This document shows positions 37,173-49,478 of a DNA stretch of 64,000 nt, in pieces. The first letter of the stretch is position 1. Each line of letters opens with the position of its first letter. This DNA is from Fragum whitleyi (lineage: Eukaryota; Mollusca; Bivalvia; Cardiida; Cardiidae): assembly GCA_948146395.1 (NCBI GenBank), contig OX411544.1:87815632-87879631 (forward strand), read 5' to 3'. Under the pieces are notes generated by a model. That model had not been told where the DNA came from, ran no database searches, and saw nothing but the letters and a program-made list of their open reading frames with translations. The translations under genes were made by a program, and so were the position numbers.

Positions 37173-38660
37173 ATGACTACGGAAAATGTTATGTTAACCC
37201 CCCTTACCCCTATCACTCCAAATCAAAGGAAAGATAAAAGACCCCATTCTGAAGTGGCCGACTCCTCTTCCTCGTCATGCGGGTCCCCGGAAGCAAAACA
37301 ACTGCTGCTGGCAGATACTTCTGTTGAATCTGTAGAGTCTGTGGATCCCCTTGAGATGTACTTAGGAGGTACTACGCAGACTCTAACGAGCACACCAAAT
37401 CCGTCAAACGGGGAAACGTCTGACGTGGAGGAGGAAGAAGGCTGGACACATGTCGAAAGAAGGACCCCAAACACCAACCAGAGTCAGTGTAAATCGCCAG
37501 TATGGCTTGTTTTGACAGTGATGGTGGTTGGCTCTATGGGGTCCCAAATTGGGAAATTGCGTGAATTATATGCTGCCCTTTTGAACGAATTTGGGGATAG
37601 CTACATTAAAATTTTGAGCAACATTAATAACGTTAAGAAAAGCATCAAAATAAAGATCAGGGACGATAAACTAGCACAGCTTCAAAACTTTAAGTTCGGC
37701 AAATTTGATTTAAAAATCATTGAAGATAAACCAATCTTAGCTAGGGGCGTTATAGAAATCAAAGACAAACAACAAATTCAAGAAATTCAAAAAAGAATCA
37801 CAAACTCTAAGGGTGTTTCTAAAGTAACCAAAAGTCGAAATGACAATAAACTCATAATAACTTTTGACTCCCCAAATCTCCCAGTGAATATTGTAGGACA
37901 CCAGATTTCGCCAGCGTTAAGATCAGTTTTCCGTTGTAACAAATGTCAGGGTTTTGGACACATGAAAAATGTCTGTTACAATGAACTACAATGCCCTCAC
38001 TGTGCTGGCAATCATTCTCATGAACAATGTAAAGCAAACTCCAAGAAATGTGCTAATTGTTCGGGAGAGCACAGCGCTGCTTACAAAAGATGTCCAGCTT
38101 TTTATAGATACACAAACAAAATTAAAAACATAAACTCTAGAACAATTCAGCAATTTTCAAACAAATGTAAAACAGATGGAGTAGAACTACCAAAATCCTT
38201 CCAAATTAAGAAAAGAACAAAAGAGATAACAGACTTTGATTTGCAACAAATAGCAAAAAAATTAGTAGGAAAAAGTGAAAATGAAATTCTTAAAGTCCTA
38301 GAGACCAGTCTGTTTGAGAATTACGAAATTAAGCAAAATGTAAAAAATAATGAAAACAAAAGTACTCATATCTCTGAAAAACTAATTACTGACAGCAAAA
38401 ATGATAAGGGTACAAATGAAGAACCTGAACAAAATTCCCTCTCGTCTAATAAACAAACAAATCAAATGGGGAATGTGCCAAATTCTTTAAATAATCATAG
38501 AAACAGAAAACAAAATCAAAACTATAATGTTCAAAACTTTTCACAATATCCAAGGCCACAACTGTGGATGCCTGGGGTAAACATTCCCTTTCAACTTCCC
38601 TTTTTGGCCCGACAAAGAATTCAAGGCCTCCGTCCCCGTTTCTTTCCTCCCCGCCAATAG
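37173..38660 (+). CDS. LINE ORF1, gag-like RNA-binding protein
   Basis: 495 residues, uninterrupted. The acidic/Ser-rich N-terminus ends in EEEEGWTHVERR (about 88-99). A central segment (about 125-250) resembles the alpha/beta RNA-recognition part of I/Jockey gag proteins. Three cysteine-rich knuckles follow at about 252-308: CNKCQGFGHMKNVC, CPHCAGNHSHEQC and CANCSGEHSAAYKRC. The tail is Asn/Lys-rich and ends Pro/Arg-rich. Known gag-like ORF1 proteins bind the element RNA and form the ribonucleoprotein used for target-primed reverse transcription. The start chosen is the first Met, preceded by in-frame stops in an AT-rich leader. An intact ORF1 suggests recent insertion. Confidence 0.88.
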   Translation: MTTENVMLTPLTPITPNQRKDKRPHSEVADSSSSSCGSPEAKQLLLADTSVESVESVDPLEMYLGGTTQTLTSTPNPSNGETSDVEEEEGWTHVERRTPNTNQSQCKSPVWLVLTVMVVGSMGSQIGKLRELYAALLNEFGDSYIKILSNINNVKKSIKIKIRDDKLAQLQNFKFGKFDLKIIEDKPILARGVIEIKDKQQIQEIQKRITNSKGVSKVTKSRNDNKLIITFDSPNLPVNIVGHQISPALRSVFRCNKCQGFGHMKNVCYNELQCPHCAGNHSHEQCKANSKKCANCSGEHSAAYKRCPAFYRYTNKIKNINSRTIQQFSNKCKTDGVELPKSFQIKKRTKEITDFDLQQIAKKLVGKSENEILKVLETSLFENYEIKQNVKNNENKSTHISEKLITDSKNDKGTNEEPEQNSLSSNKQTNQMGNVPNSLNNHRNRKQNQNYNVQNFSQYPRPQLWMPGVNIPFQLPFLARQRIQGLRPRFFPPRQ

Positions 38661-38723
38661 TTGACAAAAATAAAACTTACTGATATTGTTATTAAAATAA
38701 TGATTTAAAATTAACTATGCATC

Positions 38724-41700
38724 ATGGCGGGGAATAATGGAATTAATTATAACATAAATAACGAACACGGACTCGCCGTCATGTCATGGAATGCCAGATC
38801 AATCAAGGGTAAAACTAGTCTTAAAATGAATGAACTTCAAAACTTTATAAATATCAGCAGAGATTCTATAGATATTATTTGTATTCAAGAAACCTGGTAT
38901 AAAGCAAAGGACAAACCCTTCAATCTTAAAGGATATCAAGACCCTATCAATAAGATAAGACAAAATGGCACAGGTGGGGGATTAATAATTTACGTGAAAA
39001 ACGGTTTACAATTCATTGAAAAATACACATATTTTACTCCCCAAATAGAGTTATGTGCCATCACTATTTTTGGTCAAACCAATAACGTAGATGTATACAA
39101 CTTACATGTCATAGATAAAAAAGTTATAACTAGCCAAAACTTACCAAATATACTCTATAACCTAGGTAATAGCAACATTATAGTCGGCGACTTTAATCTT
39201 AAACATTTAAGTTGGAATCCACCAGGAGATTATAGACATGACAGCGAGGCAGAGGCTTTATTAGAATTTCTTTCAACAAGTCAAATGAATATTCTAAATG
39301 ATGGCCAAGTGACGAGAATTAATACGGCTGGAAATAAGGAAAGCGCGATAGACTTGGCTTTGATATCTGCAAAATTCCAGCTAAGCAGTGAATTTAGTAT
39401 ACTTAACAACTCTTTCGGGAGCGATCATTTACCGATTGTAATTCACATAGCATATAGAAAAAAATTAAATGTATCAACTGAAAACTCTAAAACTAAATGG
39501 AATTTCAAAAAGGCTTCAGAAAGAGACTGGGAAAACTTCAAAGATGAGTGTAAAACAGAATTTCAAATAAGCAGCTGTAATGAAGACATCGAAATATTCT
39601 TCAAAAGTTATCACAAAAAACTAGAAACTGTTTTGAATAAAACAATACCTAAAACAAAATCAATTCATTCCAAAAGAAACCAAGTACCTTGGTGGACAGA
39701 GGAATGTACGAGCGCTATAAAAAAGAGAGAACATCTACGAAAAAGGCTACGATTTAGCAATAATAAGATAGACAGGGCGTTATATATTAATTCAAGAAAA
39801 GAAGCGGAATACACAATACGTCATGCAAAGAGAAAAGGGTGGCAAGAGTTCTGCTCTAAGCTAAATGATAAAACAAAATCTAAAGAAGTATGGGAATTTA
39901 TAAGAAAGATTAAAGGAGTTGCGCCGCGAACAAACCATCCTTTCATTATCAACAACATCGCAATAACAGATGCAAAAGAAAAGGCAAATTCTTTGGTTAA
40001 ACATTATGAAAATGTCAGTAGCAATAATAATTTTGATCCTATTTTCTTGGAACATAAAGCAAGAGCAAATCTCACTCTTCAAAATTTTAATCCGATTCAG
40101 GAAGCTGATGAGGGTAAGAATTTACCCTTCAATGCTGAATTTACTATGTTTGAATTGGACCAAGCATTGCGAGACTGCAAAAATGGAGCCCCTGGCGAAG
40201 ATGAAATTCATTATTCAGTCCTCAAACATTTGTCATCCAATGCTAAATCTGAACTCTTAAATCTATTCAACAAATCATGGAAAACAGGTAAAACTCCTGA
40301 CTCATGGCATGAAGCAATAATTATCCCTCTACTAAAACCCAATAAACCTAAAAATGACCCATCTTCTTATAGGCCCATATCACTCACAAGTACCTTCACA
40401 AAACTTATGCAAAAAATGATAAAACCAAGATTATGCAATCATTTAGAAAAGAACAATTTAATATCAAAGTACCAATCAGGCTGTAGACAAGGTCATTCAT
40501 GTGATGATAACCTAGCAAGACTAGAAACTGATATTCGGAGAGCACAAAAGAGTAAGCATTTTCTACTTGCTGTATTTCTAGATTTAACGGCTGCCTTCGA
40601 TAAACTCTGGAATTCGGGTGCTATACTTTATCTTCAAAAGATAGGCATTAGAGGTAGACTTTTAAACTGGATAAAAGATTTTCTAGTGTGTAGAAAGATA
40701 AAAGTAAGATATGAAGGTCAAATATCCGAAACCGTAGAAACAATAAATGGATGTCCCCAGGGCAGTGTATTATCTCCTATTTTATTTTCTCTGGTCATGA
40801 ATTCATTGAGGGATACAATTGAAAGTCATAACAGACTGGAAGGTAACATCCTTGACAATGTTCAGTTGTCTCAGTTTGTTGATGATGGGGCAATATGGAC
40901 AGAGTCCAAATGTCCAAAATTAGCTGTAAAAAAGGCCCAAAAGGCCCTAAATTCAATTGAAAACTGGAGCAAAGAAAATGGTTTTCTTATAAATCCTACT
41001 AAAACGCAAGTGGTTATTTTCCATCTTAAATCGAATTTATCCCCACCAGAAAATAAGCCTGGTTTTCCAAAACTGAAATTAGGCAAAAATGTGCTTCAAT
41101 ATAGCCAATCTGCGACTTTTTTGGGACTCACTTTTGATAAGTATTTGAAATGGCAAGAGCATATTTTGATAATCTTACCAAAAGAATAGATAAAGACATC
41201 AATCTCCTACGTTCCATCAAAGGACATAGTTGGGGATCGGACAAAAAATCGCTCTTTAATATCTACCAAAGTTTAATTAAATCAAAACTTAATTACGGCT
41301 CTATTGTTTACAATTCTGCAACAAACAGTGAACTAGATAAACTTCAAAAAATTCAGAACAAGGCCCTTCGAGTCATTACAAATTGCCCCAAACATACACC
41401 CATTAATACATTAATTGCTGAATGTAGCGAGCTACCGTTGCATTTACATAGAGAAGTAAATATGCTAAAATATTGGGCAAGATCTATTGGACATGGATCA
41501 AATCTGCCGATCAATGAAAAAATTGAAGAAGACCCTATATTCCTCTTCAATCCCAAACATGTTAAATCAATTAAAAACCCTTATTCTCAGGAAATTCTGA
41601 ACTTGACTTCAAAATATCATTTGAATGCAAATGATCTTACAAAGCCGTTTTATTCAGATTCCTCAGCAATGAAAAAACCAAACATTGACTTCGAACTAAC

Positions 41701-42640
41701 AAAACACATATCGAAAAAGGAGAACCCTGAGCATCATTTGCACAAGACAAAGGAGCATATATCTAAGTACAGAAACTATATGAAAATATATACTGATGGA
41801 AGCAAAGATCAAGAAAGGAGCTTAGCAGGAGCTGGTATAGTTATTTTTGACGAACAAAATTCTGTTTTATTAAATAAGGGCTTAAAGATTGACCATAGGG
41901 TATCAATATATACGTGTGAAATGAGCGCCATAAACTATGCACTCGAGTGGCTCAAGACTAGGGACTCAAATTTATTCAAAACACCAAAGATATCTATTTT
42001 TTCCGACTCGCTTAGCACATTGCAATCTATGCAGTCAGGCAGGTCAAACTCACGACCAGAGTTACTGGATAGTATATTCAGCTCCATTACATTTTTAGAG
42101 GAAAATGGTCTAGAAGTTACATTTGTCTGGGTCCCAAGTCATGTAGGTATAATAGGAAATAAAATAGCGGATAAAACTGCAAAATCAGGATCACAATCAG
42201 GTGAAAAAATTGAAATAAAAATAAGCGTAAAAGAAATGTACTATCTTATCGAACAAAAAGCTAAAGAAGAGTTCAGAAAAATCGACTTATCCAAATTCGG
42301 ATTTTATGACCGCCCCTCAGCTATTACGGTATATAGCAAAAACAAAGTTGAAGATACAGTTTATACAAAACTAAGATTAAAAGTCAGTCGTCTTGGAGCT
42401 GAGCGATATCCGAGAACAATTTGTGAACATTGCGGAGAAATAGAGTCCTTTGAACATGTTTTCTTCGAATGTCCATATTACAGTGAAAAAAGGATAAGTT
42501 TAAGAAATGAACTTCTTAGCATAGATATACCGGTAATAAATCGTAAATCTCTGTTATTCCCAGAGAATAAAATAGCGGCTAAGACAAGAAACGCTGTGTT
42601 AAAGTATCTCACAAACATTGATTTAATTAATAAATTGTAG
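38724..42640 (+). pseudogene. LINE ORF2 polyprotein (EN-RT-RNase H) with one frame break
   Basis: The first frame (38724-41189, 821 residues) holds an APE-type endonuclease with N23, E56 (QETW), D156/N158 (GDFN) and D234/H235 (SDHLP). Then comes the RT with motif A FLDLTAAFDKLW (about 615-626), GCPQGSVLSPILFSL and the catalytic FVDD (about 716-720; FVDD instead of the common YADD). The second frame (41150-42640) continues the RT thumb (SLIKSKLNYGSIVY), then RNase H with D in YTDGSK, E in CEMSAINYALEW, D in FSDSLSTL and D in ADKTA, and a C-terminal CxxC...HxxxxC finger (CEHCGEIESFEHVFFEC). The two frames meet at about 41150-41189, where the junction fits loss of a single base near the TTTT of CATATTTTGA. 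All catalytic residues are present, so this break is the only visible lesion. Confidence 0.88.
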
Positions 42641-43533
42641 GTATAACCCTTTTCCTGTTGAAGATGAAAATTATCCCGGACAAAATGCTCGAATTACAGA
42701 CATCTGAATCAGTTTTGCCCTTTTTTACGGGACAGCTGGATTGCGGGCGGACGAAATGGACTAGGATCAGACTGCACATTTGTGCTGACTGATCTTAGGA
42801 TAAAATGACTGCCTTGGCTCTAGATGCAATGAGAGTTTGTAATTAAAGGCTTCAGGAGGGTTAAAACAATTATAGTAATGAAAATGGAAATAATAGAAAC
42901 TATAAAAGAGGGAAGATACAGATTATGTTGCAATGAATTAGGGGGGAAGGAGGTCAGCATGTGGCTGCTCCGAAACCAAATTGTCTCTCAAATCTCTCCA
43001 TTATCAAAAAATAAATATATAACATCACTTAAGTCAATCAAGTCTAATATCACTATCTAACTAAGCACATATGGAATGTACGAATTAGCAACCAACCAAA
43101 GCTGTCATTTAATCCCATTATAATATTAATGCGCTAGAGTTGTTTTGGGTGTTTGATAGATAAATTAAAGAAACCACACATCAATGTAACACCTTTGTCC
43201 TAAGATTAAGTTACAAACACAGCTGTCCAAGTGATCAGATAAGCAATTATGACATAATGGTGTTATATCAAACTGAGAATGTTTAATAGCTTAATAAACC
43301 GCAGGGACCCTGTTAATCCATAATACTGGCATTGACTTTAATTTAAGCTATCAATCTCACATCAATACAAAAATGATTATCGCATTTATCCAATTTATAA
43401 TCCCTCTATTGGAATGAAGCATTTGCACCCACCCATTTTAGACCTTAATTTAGGAAAGTGAGACAATTAAATAACCCATTAACCATCCATGTATATAATA
43501 TTAATAATTAAAAAAATAATAAATAAAAAAGAT
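42641..43533 (+). other. LINE 3' region, non-coding
   Basis: No coding frame after the ORF2 stop; a 60-codon ORF at 42878 has no domain. Probably the 3' UTR of the LINE, which would be long for this superfamily. Confidence 0.45.
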
Positions 43534-43835
43534 GAAATATTTATCCCTCTTTTACCGAAATGAGAAACCAGACTGACTAAAGCAGCTGGCTAACTATGTA
43601 CACCATGTTATGTTTAAGTTGAAATATTTGTCCCTCCTTAACCGATATGATATACCAGACTGACTGAAGCAGCTGGTTAACTATGTACACTATGTTTTGT
43701 TGAATATAGAAAATAAGAGAGGAAAAAAAAAGTTTGAAATATTTGTCCCTACTTTACCGATATGATTTACCAGACTGACTGAAGCAGCTGGTTAACTATG
43801 TACACTATGTTAAGTTGAATATCGAATAAATTTTC
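43534..43835 (+). repeat. Tandem repeat, three units, 3' of the LINE
   Basis: Units begin GAAATATTTGTCCCT at 43534, 43621 and 43736. Each has ACCAGACTGACTGAAGCAGC then TGGTTAACTATGTACACTAT. Spacing varies (87 and 115 bp) because of AT-rich linkers. Confidence 0.88.
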
Positions 43836-43900
43836 ACACATATGCAATAATATAAAATAAAAATGATTATAATGACATGATAGGAAAATATATATGTTGA

Positions 43901-44265
43901 AACCAGTCTGTCTTATACGCCGAGAATCCCCTGTTGGGAGCTTCCAATCATAGTATGAAGTGGTAATAAGCTAGGCTAAAAAAAATGCGCATGTAAATAA
44001 TGATGCATTACAAATATAATAAAAATGATAAATAAAGAAACCAGTTTGTCTTATACGCCGAGAATCCCTCTGTTGGGTGCTTCAGGTCATAGTATGGAGT
44101 GGTAATAAGTCAGATTGAAGATTCGCGCACGTATATAATGATGTAAAACATATTTGATAAAAATGATAAATAAGGACATATATGTATGAAAACCAGTTTG
44201 TCATATACGCCGAGAATCCCTCTGTTTTAGCTCCGCTAAAAATACGGAGTGGTAATAGGACAGGG
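43901..44265 (+). repeat. Second tandem repeat, three units, 3' of the LINE
   Basis: Units near 43901, 44038 and 44189 share ACCAGTTTGTCTTATACGCC, GAGAATCCCTCTGTTGGG and GGAGTGGTAATAAG. The period is about 137-151 bp. Each unit ends with linker rich in AATAATGATG/AAATGATAAA. Confidence 0.88.
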
Positions 44266-44400
44266 TTGAAATACACACAAGTAATGTACATAGAATTTGC
44301 CGGTGTCAAAAATGATGCCTTTTTTCGGTGGTGGTAATATTTTGTTTATATGTATGTAATATGTTTAACCTAAAAAACACACACAAAAAAAAAGAAAAAC

Positions 44401-45820
44401 GCAAAAAAAAAGATTGATATAATCTTCTATATCATTATACAATTTTACCTTAAATCAAAAGAAAGCGAGAGAATGAAAGCAATGATTGAAGACCTATAAA
44501 ATCTCCTCAGCATAATGAGTGATTTCTTATCATTCATAACACTCCCGTAACAACGATTAATTTGGGTACTAACATCGGCTAAATTAGCACTAAGTACCCA
44601 TTACTTTGGGCTTCAAAATTCCCAATTTGGTTTATCTGAACGCATAGCATCATTTCTCATCACAAATTCAATCCTTTTAGAATAACAAATCAATTCTTTA
44701 ACAGGTTGACGGGTTGCAACCTGGGGTCCATACCATTTATGCTTCGAGCACGGAGGGACCTTATAAAACTACAAACACACACACACACACACCACATGAA
44801 GCATAAAAAAGCTCACTGTTAATTCAAGACATTTACAAGGCTCAAACCATGTTCAAAGTATAAGGAGGGCAAAAGAGTCCTGATAAATAACAATAGGATT
44901 TATTTACATGGTTTCACATGCAGGGAATTTCCATTGATGGGATTATTTTCTAACTCAACACTTGAAATACATAAAGGTAGTGGGAATTACAAATTAATAT
45001 GGTATCCATAGCACTATATAAGTTATCTTGTCACAAAAATATGACAATAATCTGTTTCTCTGATGCCTATCTTCCTTTTGACAGGTGAAAAAAGTTTATC
45101 TTGACTGGTTTTTTATGTCATTTTCAAAAAATTGTGCAAAAATGGTTAACAGATGACCTTGACCTTCAGTGAAAGACTTCTGGCTCACTTTCATTGATGC
45201 ATCTATATACCTACCAAACATGAATATCAAAAAACACAGTTATATTGAGCATATAATGTGTTTTTACGAAGAAAATACATAGAAAAATACTAAAATTTTA
45301 GTTTGACGGTGCCTGTCTGGTTACCATAGTGACCACCTTTACAGACAAAATCCCAATATTTTTTTTCTTTTTCATGATAGAGGGATGGTTGATTTATTCT
45401 TTAGTAGGTACACATAATTTCAAACTAGCTGCACTTTTCAATAATGCTTCACGAAATTGTCAAAATATGACATTTTCAAAAAATGTCTTACCCCATCCAC
45501 CTAAATATGGTAGAGCATCGAATATAACAAATAATTGAATAAATTTAAAAAGTGCAAATGATTGAGTAAGGATAAAACAATTTATAAGAGAAAGATTAGT
45601 TTTTGTAAACCTTTAAATAAGCAAGATAACAATGCTCGAAAAATGCCTATTTTCATGCTTATATTTGCCATTTTTTATCAAAAAACTTTTAGATTGGTTT
45701 CCATGGCAACCTAAACACAAATTAACCAAAAAACTATTATTTACTCATAAGGGTAATAAGGTCTGATGATCAAACAATTTTCAAATAAATCCGAGACATG
45801 GCGTGCCACACTCACCATGT
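44401..45820. other. Intergenic with an (AC)n tract
   Basis: (AC)n at 44775-44793. A short TGACCTTGACCTTCAGTG piece near 45146 resembles the AAGGTCA repeat. X-box-like words are at 45319-45334 (GGTTACCATAGTGACC) and 45697-45710 (GTTTCCATGGCAAC). No supported gene. Confidence 0.5.
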
Positions 45821-45824
45821 AATA

Positions 45825-46075
45825 GTGTAAATGCTTACAGGGAATGGCTATTATAATATAACTAATTTGGTTCAAAATGAACAAAACATTCAATGTTTGG
45901 TAACTCCCTTTATTTAGTTATGTACTGTTTTGTTATGTTTTAACGGACAAATCAGACATTCAAAACGGCTTATCAGTAAATAAAAAGGTGGACTGACTTT
46001 TTCGTTTTTGTTGTTGTTGTTTCCTCACATAACTTCTCTTGACTTCCTTGACGAACATCCATACAGAAATATCCT
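45825..46075 (+). repeat. Repeat family C, copy 2
   Basis: Contains TTGGTTCAAAATGAACAAAA, TCAATGTTTGGTAACTCCCT, AAAAGGTGGACTGACTTTTT and CTTGACTTCCTTGACGAACA, in the same order as 35690-35910. A further piece (TGTAAATGCTTACAGGGAAT) is the inverse of TTCTCTGTAAGCACTTACAC near 35925. Confidence 0.65.
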
Positions 46076-46080
46076 TGTCT

Positions 46081-47334
46081 TACACATGTTTAACTCAGGA
46101 TTACCCGGTGATTCTACGGAATAGACCTCGGGAATAATGAAGGCGCAGACATGAAAGCGCGTCATATTGCACGTGGGATTATGTGACGTCACAAACCTCA
46201 TCGATTCCGCTAAGGATGGCGTTGCATAAAACAAAATAATCGTTCGAATAACAGAGGGCATGTTATAATTTGATTACACACGCAGTGTTTTACTGCGTTT
46301 TGTCATCAAATAAAAATATGCCCAAATGTTTTCAACAGACGATCGGAATGAGCTTTAACTAATTCGAGCGACGTTCCGAATGACACAGTCGTAAGATCAT
46401 AATCTAAATCATTTCATCAAGACGTCATCAAACGCAGTTTCTTTCGCAGTATTTCCGTCATCAGAGTGTTTCAAAAAGATTTTAAAGTACAAAATGTTGT
46501 TGAAGGAAGAAGATGGATCTCTTTCTAGATTCTATTTAAGGACGACTGCTAGATTTTATTTCATGAAATATATTTTTCATTTTTTTCATTTTTTGTGGAT
46601 TAAAGTATGCCGATTGCAAAAATGGAAAGAAAAAAGGGGGGTCACCGAATCAGACTTTTCGTAAAACTTCATGGAATGTCACAGGTATCGAGTAATTTTT
46701 TGTTCGATTTTTTCGCCGATATTAATTTCTTGGTAATTACAAGAAACCATAACACAATCAGACCTAAGCATACAACTCATATCAATTTTATTTTTTGTCT
46801 CAAAGATAGGAAGTTATTTGCACTGAATATAATACGCAAATATCGATTGATAGGTTCCATAATGATTTTTATCGCATTTTTCCCCAGTGCGTAAAAACTG
46901 GTAAATCGAAAATGAACGAGAATATGTTCTAAATTCAGTACTTTTGATCAAATTTCATAAAGAAAAACCGAGGTAGAAAATGTTCTATCTTTCGTAGATA
47001 GTTTTCAAATGTCCGTGTGATATTGATATAAAAAAAAGATGTGGTCACCGTGCTATTTTTTCAGAATTAGTGCAGAATTTTATGTCATCCAGTTTTGACA
47101 CTTAGCAAAAATCACTCCAATTCTTTTTCTCGTTCCAATTATATCTACAAAATCAATGATATTCACTTCTTCTTAAAATAATCGATTATGCAGATTTATG
47201 TATAAACAATCAGGGTATTTCTTTGTTTTGCGTCAACAAATCACATGGTCACGCAATCGTCAATAACACAAGCAAATCTTATCCTCGAGTAGTATAGAAA
47301 TAGTCTCACTTAATATCATTTCTTTATAATATGA
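46081..47334. other. Intergenic, no gene seen
   Basis: A small hairpin lies at 46269-46310 (outer TTTGAT/ATCAAA, inner ACGCAGT/ACTGCGT). The 95-codon ORF at 46607 has no domain. No other feature recognised. Confidence 0.45.
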
Positions 47335-49000
47335 CCTACGTCGCCGGAGTGAAATAACCCCGTTGAATATTTTTGATATTACACGGGTGTTATTACACTA
47401 GTGGAATAACTATGCAAATGAGCTCAGAGCGAATAGCAACGCTACTTTGTAACTGCGAAAATGACGTCATAATCTATGTTTTGTGATGTCATTTTTAAAC
47501 GGCGTTATAGACGTAACGGCAAAAGTTGGCGGCCACTACTGTAACGAATGACGTCCGTTTATATATAACGTAAAATGGATGAATTTCAAATAAACTACGA
47601 CGAAAAGCGACGAAAATACTTTATATTCAGTCTCTCATTTGTAAACTATTCAATAATATGCAATCTAGTCAAAGTAAAAAATGATTACATGTTAAAGAAA
47701 TATGATTTATATCACCTTCAGTATTCAATCAATTTGCGAGAGCAGTGCGACGGAAACTATTGAAAGCAAAATCCGAACAGAAACGAAACTAAATTGAAGT
47801 CGAATCAAAACCATAAAAGTTTCCAATCAAACTATGGTATTGAAACTTATTAAGCCTGAATGGGTTGAAATTTAACTTTTACAAAAGATTTCGTCTGGTT
47901 CTGTGAACGAGAAATATTTTAGACAATACTTTTGAATAAACCTGACGTTCAAACGTCGAAAAAAACGCGTCAGTGGGACAATTTTAAGACCAGCATTACG
48001 ATCTATATTTCCTTTGTTTAAAGATATACTGGCGAAAGCTTTTATATTTGCGGAATATGTTCTAGATGTATTTCTAATGTGAAGTTAAATCTATACTGTT
48101 TTGGCGTTTTGTACAAAAAAATGTGTATCAAAAATGCGACCGGTATTTATATGACGTTTTTTTGTGTAAAATGGGACAATTTTAAGACTGAGAAAACTCA
48201 AAAATAAATTTATTAAATTAAGCCGAATTTCGACAAAAACATAATTGTATAAATTCTAGCTCAGATGAATTTAAAATATAATTTTCTATAAAAATTTTCC
48301 GAAGAAAGAGTGAATAAATGCCATTAGAAAAAAAGGACTACCGAAAAAAACGACGTTTCTCAGCAATCTGACGCTACTGACATTTTTCTTTCGTTGACGA
48401 AACTTTTAGCTGGACCATCCAATTGGCATAAGACTTACATAATATTCCATTTGGCGTAATTTACGTTACATTGAAAATTTTCGCGGCTCTAGCGCCATTC
48501 TTCTTTATGATATTACAATTTTAGTGAAACGATCTAGTGTTTTTTGTAACATCTGACGGCGTCATTTCTGGTGTATATTTATGGTTCTGTTGGCTATTAT
48601 AATACTTTTCTTTGGTTTAAAATCAATTTCAGACAAATTACAATAATCCACTCTCAAAGATCTTTAATTTGATACTAAATTTATATGTGTGAATGCATAT
48701 AAGTAGCGAATATAATTATTTCAAATGATTACTTATCGCCTATTTTGACGTGACCGGCAACTTTTGCCGTTACGTCTTAAGTTTCGCGGAAAATTGAAAC
48801 GTTGAATTTCAAGAATTTTGACGATTTTTCGCTAAATTCGGGTCATATTATAAACAGAATATAAAATTTGTGCTCATAAAATACCGAATTTATTAAACTC
48901 GTCATCTAAAACAGATAAAAAACTCGGCGTAGCCTCGTTTTTATCTGTTTAAAGATGACTCGTTTAATAAATTCGGTATTTAATGACCACTCATTCAATA
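47335..49000 (+). mobile_element. 1.65-kb repeat element of unknown class
   Basis: It has a deleted relative at 57385-57750 on the opposite strand, which defines it as a repeat. Internal inverted repeats GACGTAACGGCAAAAGTTG (47510-47528) and CAACTTTTGCCGTTACGTC (48758-48776) enclose about 1.23 kb. The right end is a 104-bp palindrome (48878-48981). A 62-codon ORF starts just inside the left repeat (47575) but has no recognised domain. Superfamily not assigned: neither outer TIRs nor a TSD were found. Confidence 0.6.
48878..48981. repeat. 104-bp palindrome at the right end of the 1.65-kb element
   Basis: AAATACCGAATTTATTAAAC at the left pairs with GTTTAATAAATTCGGTATTT at the right, then CATCTAAAACAGATAAAAA with its complement TTTTTATCTGTTTAAAGATG. 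The same palindrome, diverged, is at 57385-57466. Confidence 0.88.
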
Positions 49001-49478
49001 TCCTCTATATTCTAGACTCGGTTCAGATAAGATTGTCCTTAAAAAATTTCATGACAGATTCTATTTATATAAAGTGGATCGTAAAGAACTTTTTGTCCGA
49101 GAAAAGATTCTATACTCTTATAACATAGTTTCATTCTTTGAGATTTGTCAATGATACATGTAATAATAATGAAAAGAAAATCCCAAAACAGAAACTACAA
49201 TAAACAATATTTATTGACAGTAATATGAAAAAGTTAAAGACAAGATCGTAAAATTACAAAACAATACCTAAAGTATAAATCCCTTAAAAATAATTCACAT
49301 TGAAGATTATTTTAGTTCCAGGTCCATAATGAACACATACATCTTAATTACTTGTTCGAATAAATCCCAAAAAAGTGAATCTTCTTAATAGGCGGACATA
49401 TTAAAATTAATTCGTTAAACTAATCGAAAGCGCTATACAAAAGTATAGCAAGAGTTTCTGAGATAAATGCAATCAATA

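Larger units (their letters stand above)
36700..44400 (+). mobile_element. Nearly intact I/Jockey-superfamily LINE
   Basis: Order: AT-rich leader, ORF1 (37173-38660), 63-bp gap, ORF2 (38724-42640 with one frame break), then a long 3' region with two tandem arrays. Zinc-knuckle ORF1, APE endonuclease, RT and a downstream RNase H domain together mark the I superfamily (I, Nimb and relatives) rather than CR1 or RTE. Outer boundaries are estimates: no TSD could be placed, and the right edge is set at the A-rich run near 44378-44412. Confidence 0.8.

Noticed and set aside
41150..41189. Programmed -1 frameshift in LINE ORF2
   Set aside because: No X-XXY-YYZ slippery heptamer in the right frame; loss of one base explains it better.
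46184..46191. Isolated CRE word TGACGTCA (also at 47462)
   Set aside because: An 8-bp palindrome is expected about once per 64 kb by chance, and no promoter lies nearby.
47335..49000. Helitron
   Set aside because: The palindrome at the end is about 104 bp, far larger than a Helitron hairpin, and no CTRR end or A/T insertion site was found.
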